Source of the DNA: Pomphorhynchus laevis
Lineage: Eukaryota; Acanthocephala; Palaeacanthocephala; Echinorhynchida; Pomphorhynchidae
DNA: 64,000 nucleotides
Direction: 5' to 3'
NCBI GenBank assembly: GCA_012934845.2
Contig: WNNJ02002992.1
Coordinates: forward strand, 1 to 64,000
Of this stretch, positions 56,161-64,000 are shown piece by piece. The translations under genes were made by a program, and so were the position numbers. Each line of letters begins with the position of its first letter. The stretch's first letter is position 1. The notes beneath the pieces are model-generated. The model saw only the letters and a list, made by a program, of their open reading frames with translations, searched no databases and had not been told where the DNA came from.

Positions 56161-58970
56161 AGAATTAAATCAGCTAACTGAGTCTACGTATTGTTATATA
56201 ATTATAAAATAAACAAAACATAATAATGCTATATCAAAATTTAATAATAAAATAATAAAATTAATAAATTGTTTTTAGATTTTCTATAATTTAAATCAAG
56301 TTAAAAAAATAAAAATAAAAAATAAAATTTAAAATAAACGTCATTTTTATGAATTGACTAATAAATAACAGACGTTGTATCAGAATAAGAATTAGAGGTC
56401 ATCAGGAGGAACTGCTATGCTATCAGGTTTCGGCCCCTAACTCCTCTACCCAACATAGCAGCGGGGCCAAATACATGCTAATGATGTATTTCCTCTGAAA
56501 TAACTATCTAGTATCTTATTCTAATGCAAAGTATATTATTTATTATCCATCCATAAAAATTTGCCACTTAAGAGTTTAAATTTATTCTTTATATTATTGT
56601 GTTGATTTATATATTTTACTATTTTCTGCTTGATGTTATTTTTATAGTAACCTAGTTTAAAATATGTATCTATTAAATTATTTAAATGATTTTGAAGAAA
56701 GCCAATATCATTACATATTGTTGCAATTCTTAAAATTTCATTATTTAATGTATTATATTTTATATTATATGGTATGCATGAATGCTCATGCAAAAATATG
56801 TTTCTTGTAAATTTAAATATGTCATCTTTACGATATAAATTAATAGTAGTTTTAGTTAATGTTAATTTAATGTTCATATCTAGATATACACCTTCTTTAT
56901 CATTAATATTGGTTTTGTTAAGAATAAGGCTTTCTGGATAAATGTGCTCACTAATTGAATAAAAATTATTAGAATTAAATACACATATATCATCAATGTA
57001 TCGAAACATATATTTCATATATTTATATTGTTTAGATTTAGTTTTTACACAGTTATGAACAAATTCATATTCTATAAAGCTTAAAAACAAGTCAGCTATA
57101 ATTGGGCTACTATTACCACCCATTGGAACACCTTTTACTTGTCTAAATATAGATGTCCCTACTTTTAAATAATTTTGATTTATCAAAATATTTAAGGATT
57201 CTATTAATTCAATTTTATCCATATATTTATATTTATTTGATGGTTTAATTTTTGTTAGATAGGCGTTATAATTATTATAACATATATATGTATATCTTTT
57301 TCCGAAAATAAGGTTAATTAATTTTACTAACGCTTCTTTAATATCTACTAAATCTAGATTTGTATAAAGCGTACTAAAATGGTATGTATTTATATTTTGA
57401 AAATTTATTCCTTTTGTCTGTTCTAAAAATTCTTTCGTAGAATTAATACTGAAATAGTGTTTTATACCAGTATTAATTTCGATTACCTTGCAATATTTTT
57501 TAAAATGTGCTTTAATTACTCTATTTTAAGTATTTTATTCATATAAACAGAAAGTGGTTTTAATGTACATTTAAACGCACTACATATGAACCTAGGTTTT
57601 ATTGGATTTTTATGTAATTTTGGATTCCAATATAATATAGGTATAGTTTTATTATCTAATTCAACCTTTATACCCTTTTTATCCATTATAGAACAGTGAC
57701 TTGTAATAATTGTTTCTAAACTCAACTCACTACGTTCATATGTTGGATTTACATATAAATCATTAGAATTAACCTCTTTCATTAGTATATCATAATAAAG
57801 CCTTTTTGCATATGAAGACAAAGTTATTACTAGCTTTATCAATAGTTGTTATTATATAGTTATCCTTTAATTTAGTAAGTTCTTTTTACAAATCTTTATT
57901 AATTTTATCTTTCCTTTTATAATTGTTTGTTATTTTCATTTTATTTTTAATTTTATCAAATATATAATCTTTCCAAATTTTTATCTTAGATATATTCGAG
58001 CTTTCACTATTAATCAGCTTACTAAAGTAATCATTTAAGTTATTATATAACGAACTGTAAATTTTATTTTTGTCCTTGTTGTTATTTAATCTATATTTAT
58101 ACCCTTTTGATAGCAGCTTTCTTAATTCACAATTTTCAATTAATTCTAGATTATGGGTACATATATGTTCATTTATTTTATCAAAACTAAGACTTTTACA
58201 ATTGCATTCTGTTTCCATTATGTTTCTAATATTATCGTTACATATTGATTTTAATTCTTTATTATAATTACAAATTTTTCGTCCTAATGGTGGTAGGAGT
58301 TTATACCTTATTTTAGGAATATATTTACTTAAATCTGACCCTATTATTTCTTTACTTTTAGAATTATTTAAAAGTCCGGCTATATTTATGTTATCTATAC
58401 ATTTATTAATGAAGTTTATGGTTAATGTATATTTTCTATTGTTATTATTTACATTTATTGTATGATTATAGTATTTTGTATTACAATAACTGTCTATTAT
58501 ACAACTTAGCCTATCATAGTCGTTAATTAATTTTTGATTTATTGAACATATGATATCTTTAGAAAAATTTCTTATATTTACATAAAGATCTTTTAGCTTA
58601 TTATCACTTAAAAGTTGTTTTAACATTTCTAATTGTTTATTTATATACATATCTTTTTAAATATTTTTAACTCTATTTTTCCTATTCCTTTTATCACCAT
58701 GACTTGTTGGTTTGCGTTTAACCGGATTATTATAATATAGTTGTTTATTATGTATTATACTACTTCTGCCAATTCCTTGTACCACGTCATCCAATCCTAA
58801 TGGGTACATGGAATTAAGCGTTTTAATCCAAAAATCTTCTTTTTCTAATAGTTTTTGGTTTAATATTGAAATGTTTTCTTCGATAATATGTTCTAAAATA
58901 AATAATAATAAGACTTTATTAATAAAAATACATAAATGGAAGTGTCGTTTTACAAGAAGTCCGTTAGAAA
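56161..58970 (-). mobile_element. Naiad-type Penelope-like element, copy A
   Basis: Penelope-like retroelement with the GIY-YIG endonuclease at the N-terminus, as in Naiads. At 58890-58750 the end of that domain is visible (LLEKEDFWIKTLNSMYPLGL, then DDVVQGIGR). 57886-58650 is the conserved N-terminal region. 57516-57842 has ILYWNPKLHKNPIKPRFIC and CTLKPLSVYMNK. 57222-57520 includes YHFSTLYTNLD (RT motif A, His where Asp is expected). 56536-57222 has VKGVPMGGNSSPIIADLFLS, FRYIDDICVF (catalytic motif C) and the C-terminal YRKDDIFKF...LSGKFLWMDNK. 3' UTR to 56170. The frame is interrupted several times. The 5' end is cut by the LINE. Confidence 0.9.
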
Positions 58971-59024
58971 AAAAAAGTCAGTCAACAGAAAAAATAGGTC
59001 AACAATTTCTTTGTCTTCTTCCTA

Positions 59025-61481
59025 TTAAGGCCTCAAATCAATGGGGATTTGAGCCCCCCAACCAATCCAGCATGCCGCTTTCCGATTGACCCACCCGGGG
59101 TCTTTCACCTCCCGAAGAATCCAATCGGTGCGGACGATGTTGGGTAAACGAGAGACGAGGAGCTTAAGAAACCTTAGCCTTTGCTCTGGGGGACGTCCTC
59201 TTGAGAAGAAGACTAATCCCGAGATAGCCCAGGTACCCCAAAGGCGCACCTGGGTTTTCCCATTCAACGACAGATGCTGGGCCCGTTTCAGAGCCCACCT
59301 AGCTTTCTTCAGGATACGTTTGAGTCTATCCAGGTCGGCTTTCGCCGACCAGTTCACCGAAACGGTGAACCCCAGGTATTTTACTCGACTTGTGAAGACA
59401 GGGAGTTGTTCGGATGCAAATATGGAGGAGAGCGTAGAGAGTGCTAGTCTCTTAAGTTTTTTCTTGGTTGCAGGGGAGCCATGAAAGACAACCACCTGCG
59501 ATTGAGAGGAGTTTAGAATAAGGTTGGATCTAGGCAACTGGTCTTTTAATCTTATAAAGAAGCGGCTGATGTCCGAGACTACGTCTTTGCACCTGCGTCC
59601 AGTGAACAGGGCTGTGGTGTCATCAGCGTACACCACTAGACGTTGTTCACGTTTAAATATTTTAAATAGAATAATTGAGGCAGCAAGATATAAGATTGGA
59701 GAAAGTGGTGAACCTTGAGGCACACCCGTAATAGGGTAGAACTGACGCGCATCAGGGTCGTCATCATAATAAAATCGCTTGGTGTACAGCAGTATCTCCA
59801 CCCTGTTAACAATTCTCGCAGGCAACCCGAGGGACCTGAGAGAAGAGATAACAAAGGGAATGGAGATGCGGTCAAATGCAGCGGAAAAATCAAGGAAAAC
59901 TGCCACAGCTAGCTGATGACTGTTCTCCTGACAAAACCGATGCACTTCACCAACTGCTGAATGGACCGAGCGACCTTTGACAAACCCATGGAAACCAGGT
60001 GGGATTAAATTTCGCCTAATCAGATGATCGCGGATTCTACGCGCAAGCGCTTTTTCGTAGATCGATACGAGGGAATTTTGAATCGAAATGGGCCGCAGGT
60101 CTTTAGGACAAGAGACCGGAAACTTTTTTGGAATAAAAATTCTCTTGCTAATGTTGATGCCGGCTACATCGGATGGGGTGGCTTATAGCATTGTGATGGC
60201 CACCTCCCTTCTTTGATCGGTTGTCAAAAGCTGACAGACACGAGAAGAGAGTGGAGCGACGGTTTTGGAGGTGCTTGGAAGAGGCCCCCAGGCGTTGAGA
60301 ATATCTGTGACAGATAAGTCTCTACTCCTGAAGTCTCCCCAAGGCGGGATTGGTTGCGGAGATTGAGTGGCTCCATAGTTGTGTAAGGCAAGTGACTCTT
60401 CTAAAACTTTATCAAGGCCAATTCTACCGATCCAACCCAAGGCCCTATCCCTCCAACAAGCAAACTTCTCCTTCTTGAAAATCTTCCAAAAGGAAGGCTG
60501 AGAAGGGTTAAGACGAGCAATGCTCGCCCTATCCCTACTCAGCTGGAACCAATATCTGGTGCGCCAGTATTCATTCGAGAGAGTCTGTCTGGCGGAAGAA
60601 GAGAGATTAGGGAGGTTCAGTAGTTTTGCTAGAACCTTGAGTTTCGTCGGAGTGGAATTGAAAATGCGACCTTTATAGGTTGTCGAAAGCAATGCGGTAG
60701 CTTGCGAAGAGAGGTAGGAATTAAATTCGGTTAAATTCTCATTACCAATTCGGGGGAAGCGTTGGATAGCAGCTTGGAAGAAAGCCACTCTGATCGGGTC
60801 AAAGTGGAATCTTCTCCGAAGCAGCGTATCCTCCTCTATCCGCCAGCGAATTAGATCATGAGATGTGGACAGATGCTGTCGCGACTGCTCCGTGCAGAAG
60901 GGTTTTAACAACCATCTCTCGTGGAGCAGTAATAGGTCGAGGAGTGAATTCGTTGATGTGCAATGAAATGTAGGGGACGGTGGTTTGTGAATAAGATAAC
61001 CGTTCCTGGCTCTGCGGAGAGCAGCATTAATCCAACGACCAGTTCTGTCGTTGAAGTCACCTAGTACAATGTCATAGCCGCTATCGATAATACCATCCAG
61101 AAGGTCACGGTTCTTGTGAATCTCTCCTGGACGAATGTAGACGTTGGCTAGACTGAGGCGTTTACCGTTCTTAACGAGTGAAACTACTAGACAAGACAGG
61201 GCAGGACAAGAGTAATTTAGCAGTAGGGAGGACCTTAAAGAGCATTTAACTAGGGTCAAGAGTCCTTGAGATGAAGAGGAGTGAGGTGGGGTTATGTACG
61301 GAGTATAGTGGGAACAAATTTGCTTTGGGATAAATCGAGTAATGTCCTGGGGGAGACGGATAGACCGCGTCTCCTGGAGGACTATAACATCTGCGTCTCT
61401 ACCAGATAAAAGTCTAAGGGCAGAAGCACCTCCCGAATTCCACTGAAGAATATTCAGTGAAAAAGGCTCAGGTTTACTCAC
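59025..61481 (-). CDS. LINE ORF2: APE endonuclease and reverse transcriptase, one in-frame stop
   Basis: From the ATG at 61481. Endonuclease: LNILQWNSGGASALRLL, VIVLQETRS, IVLGDFNDRTGRW, STNSLLDLLLL, STSHDLIRW (catalytic N, E, D-N and S-D-H equivalents, with SHD order). One TAA at 60183-60185 interrupts the frame. The same frame then continues with IFIPKKFP, LRPISIQNSLVSIYEKALAR, FHGFVKGRSVHSAV, VFLDFSAAFDRIS (motif A), GVPQGSPLSPILYLAAS, VVYADDTTAL (motif C) and LGFTVSVNWS, to the stop at 59025. ORF2 is thus one stop from open. About 819 codons in total. Confidence 0.9.
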
Positions 61482-61616
61482 CAGTGGGCTAAATTAGTTG
61501 GAAGGGGGATGCCAACCTAGACAGAGCTAGGTGCAGGAGGGTTACCCCCACTGCCACTAGCCCCGTCGCGGGTCGTACCCCCCAGGGCAATATCTTCATT
61601 TCCCAGAGAAGCCTTC

Positions 61617-62748
61617 TTATCCTTGATCATCTTCCCCACCTTGGGGGTGGGACTGTTCTGGCCGAAGCCCCCTCTTCTTGGAGTGGGGGGTTTTAAGCTC
61701 GTTAGGCATGGGGGCAGCTGTTGTCCCTACAAAAGAGGATAGCAGAGGTCCAATCATTGTTTGAAATTGCGAAAAAATTACTCGTTTTTGGTTATCAAGA
61801 AGTTGAATGATGTCAGCGTTTGACATCCGTTTGTCTGATGAACCAGCAGCAGAGGCGTAGTTGATCGGGGTTCTAGGCTTAACAAACAGTTGTTTATATT
61901 CTTTAAATATTCTGCAACGCCTTGACCAGGCCGGATGTTCCCCTCCACAATTAGCACAAGAGGAGGAGGCCTGACATCTTTCCCCTTTTAAAGCATACTG
62001 ACAATCCCCAGCACCACAAACACCGCATACCAAGGCCTTGCTGCATGTAGAGTACCAGTGGCCCCAGGCATGGCACTTGTTACAGTGTGGGAATGTGAGT
62101 CGGTCTTCGTCAATTAGAGTGAATCCTAAGTTAAAACCTAGGAAAGGATTCGCTGACGATTTAGAAAGAAGCAGACCGGAATCAAGATCTGTATTTGCAA
62201 AAGCCACTGGGAGGGGGTCGCCCCCTTACCTAGGACTTGCCTCACTGATTGGAGGCCATACAATTTTTTCAGAGTTATCAAATCTTCTTCTGTTAGAAAC
62301 AATGGAAAATTAGATATTTTAACTGAGCACTGAAGGGGTTTCAACGTTATGGAACCAGAGTCCAAAAGGTGCTTGTCAAAATAATCTTTGTATTCCTTTA
62401 ATAAAGAGGCATTCGGGAAGGAAACTCTTACAGTATTGTCCAAAATCTTCACTGAATTGAACAGCACCCTGTTTGGATGAATTGATACAAACTTTCGCAA
62501 AAAGGTTGAGAAGAGATTGTGTTTCTCTATTGGTTTTTTTGAATTGATGATGCACAGGTTAGCTAATTTTAAAATCGGGGTAGCAGCCCCTTATCTGCAT
62601 TTAATAAACACGAAACATCACTAACCTGATTAGAATTGTCTCCAGTAGACGAAAGAATTGAACCAGATCGTTCATTACTACCATATTTCATTGTAAAATC
62701 ACCAAAAGTTGTAGAGCTTTGAAGCTCCGATAGCGTTTTAGCATTCAT
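61617..62748 (-). CDS. LINE ORF1, nucleic-acid-binding protein with three CCHC knuckles
   Basis: Starts at the ATG at 62748 (MNAKTLSELQSSTTFG). The frame is broken once near 62585 and once in a run of five G near 62213; otherwise it is continuous to 61617. An RRM-like middle region (RKFVSIHPNRVLFNSVKILD, VRVSFPNASLLKEY, CSVKISNFPLFL) precedes the knuckles CNKCHAWGHWYSTC, CGVCGAGDC and CANCGGEHPAWSRRC, then INYASAA. This is the Jockey-superfamily ORF1 layout. The second break sits in a homopolymer and could be a sequencing error. Confidence 0.85.
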
Positions 62749-62771
62749 TTTGCTTCAAATTGGGTAAGATA

Positions 62772-64000
62772 TGGTTTTAGTTAATGTTAATTTAATGTTC
62801 ATATCTAGATATACACCTTCTTTATCATTAATATTGGTTTTGTTAAGAATAAGGCTTTCTGGATAAATGTGCTCACTAATTGAATAAAAATTATTAGAAT
62901 TAAATACACATATATCATCAATGTATCGAAACATATATTTCATGTATTTATATTGTTTAGATTTAGTTTTTACACAGTTATGAACAAATTCATATTCTAT
63001 AAAGCTTAAAAACAAGTCAGCAATAATTGGGCTACTATTACCACCCATTGGAACACCTTTTACTTGTCTAAATATAGATGTCCCTACTTTTAAATAATTT
63101 TGATTTATCAAAATATTTAAGGATTCTATTAATTCAATTTTATCCATATATTTATATTTATTTGATGGTTTAATTTTTGTTAGATAGGCGTTATAATTAT
63201 TATAACATATATATGTATATCTTTTTCCGAATATAAGGTTAATTAATTTTACTAACGCTTCTTTAATATCTACTAAATCTAGATTTGTATAAAGCGTACT
63301 AAAATGGTATGTATTTATATTTTGAAAATTTATTCCTTTTGTCTGTTCTAAAAATTCTTTTGTAGAATTAATACTGAAATAGTGTTTTATACCAGTATTA
63401 ATTTCGATTACCTTGCAATATTTTTTAAAATGTGCTTTAATTACTCTATTTTAAGTATTTTATTCATATAAACAGAAAGTGGTTTTAATGTACATTTAAA
63501 CGCACTACATATGAACCTAGGTTTTATTGGATTTTTATGTAATTTTGGATTCCAATATAATATAGGTATAGTTTTATTATCTAATTCAACCTTTATACCC
63601 TTTTTATCCATTATAGAACAGTGACTTGTAATAATTGTTTCTAAACTCAACTCACTACGTTCATATGTTGGATTTACATTTAAATCATTAGAATTAACCT
63701 CTTTCATTAGTATATCATAATAAAGCTTTTTGCATATGAAGACAAAGTTATTACTAGCTTTATCAATAGTTGTTATTATATAGTTATCCTTTAATTTAGT
63801 AAGTTCTTTTTACAAATCTTTATTAATTTTATCTTTCCTTTTATAATTGTTTGTTATTTTCATTTTATTTTTAATTTTATCAAATATATAATCTTTCCAA
63901 ATTTTTATCTTAGATATATTCGAGCTTTCACTATTAATCAGCTTACTAAAGTAATCATTTAAGTTATTATATAACGAACTGTAAATTTTATTTTTGTCCT
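62772..64000 (-). mobile_element. Naiad-type Penelope-like element, copy B (runs off the window)
   Basis: Nearly identical to 56850-58110 of copy A, with only about ten differences seen over 1.2 kb. It carries PKLHKNPIKPRFICS, the altered motif A (YHFSTLYTNLD), GVPMGGNSSPIIADLFLS and FRYIDDICVF. It ends at LTLTKT, where the LINE begins, so the C-terminal quarter and 3' UTR are missing. It has one frame interruption fewer than copy A (in the FICKK stretch). Confidence 0.9.

Larger units (their letters stand above)
58970..62768 (-). mobile_element. Jockey/R1-type LINE, almost complete
   Basis: Two-ORF non-LTR element of about 3.8 kb between two Naiad copies. ORF1 has three zinc knuckles; ORF2 has APE endonuclease and RT. 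GC-rich against its flanks. The 5' end begins only about 20 bp before the ORF1 ATG, so little 5' UTR is left. There is no clear poly(A) and no clear target-site duplication. Confidence 0.88.

Noticed and set aside
1-64000. CRISPR arrays, tRNA or rRNA genes
   Set aside because: None seen. The repeats here are satellites, foldbacks or retroelement ends and do not have spacer-repeat or cloverleaf structure.

Overview
The window is a very AT-rich, intron-bearing animal sequence. It carries introns with canonical GT/AG ends, a multi-exon transglutaminase, a DJ-1 family gene, a PRPP-synthetase pseudogene and a dense load of LINEs, Penelope-like elements of the Naiad type and Ty3/Gypsy fragments. 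This fits an arthropod, probably an insect. The species cannot be fixed from the sequence. The LINEs stand out as GC-richer islands in the AT-rich background.

Layout. 0.7-14.9 kb (minus): nine exons of a transglutaminase gene whose C-terminal end lies beyond the left edge. Its introns hold Naiad tails, a LINE fragment and a foldback element. 15.5-16.2 kb: a foldback element between two direct repeats. 18.4-23.5 kb: a tandem array of about 20 units of about 258 bp; each well-kept unit carries all three conserved strands of a hammerhead ribozyme in an unusual order. 24-31 kb: short tandem repeats, Naiad 3' ends, a PRPS pseudogene and a 358-bp tandem repeat. 31-34 kb: two LINE-like remnants and another tandem repeat. 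34.8-35.5 kb (plus): an apparently intronless DJ-1/PARK7-like gene. 36-54 kb: nested LINE fragments (at least three families), foldback elements and a broken Ty3/Gypsy copy. 54-56 kb (minus): a second broken Ty3/Gypsy copy. 56-64 kb (minus): two Naiad copies flanking an almost intact Jockey/R1-type LINE.

Only two host genes look functional. The transglutaminase keeps its Cys-His-Asp triad and all exon phases agree. The DJ-1 homologue keeps its reactive Cys and a likely mitochondrial presequence. Everything else is mobile or repetitive DNA.

The most notable signal is the satellite array. CTGATGA, GAAA and GTC, with three perfectly pairing 5-bp stems, occur in every well-preserved unit. The strands run GAAA, CTGATGA, GTC, which a simple circular permutation of a hammerhead does not give. 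The RNA would therefore have to fold as a pseudoknot within one unit or across neighbouring units. All structural statements were made by eye and were not computed.
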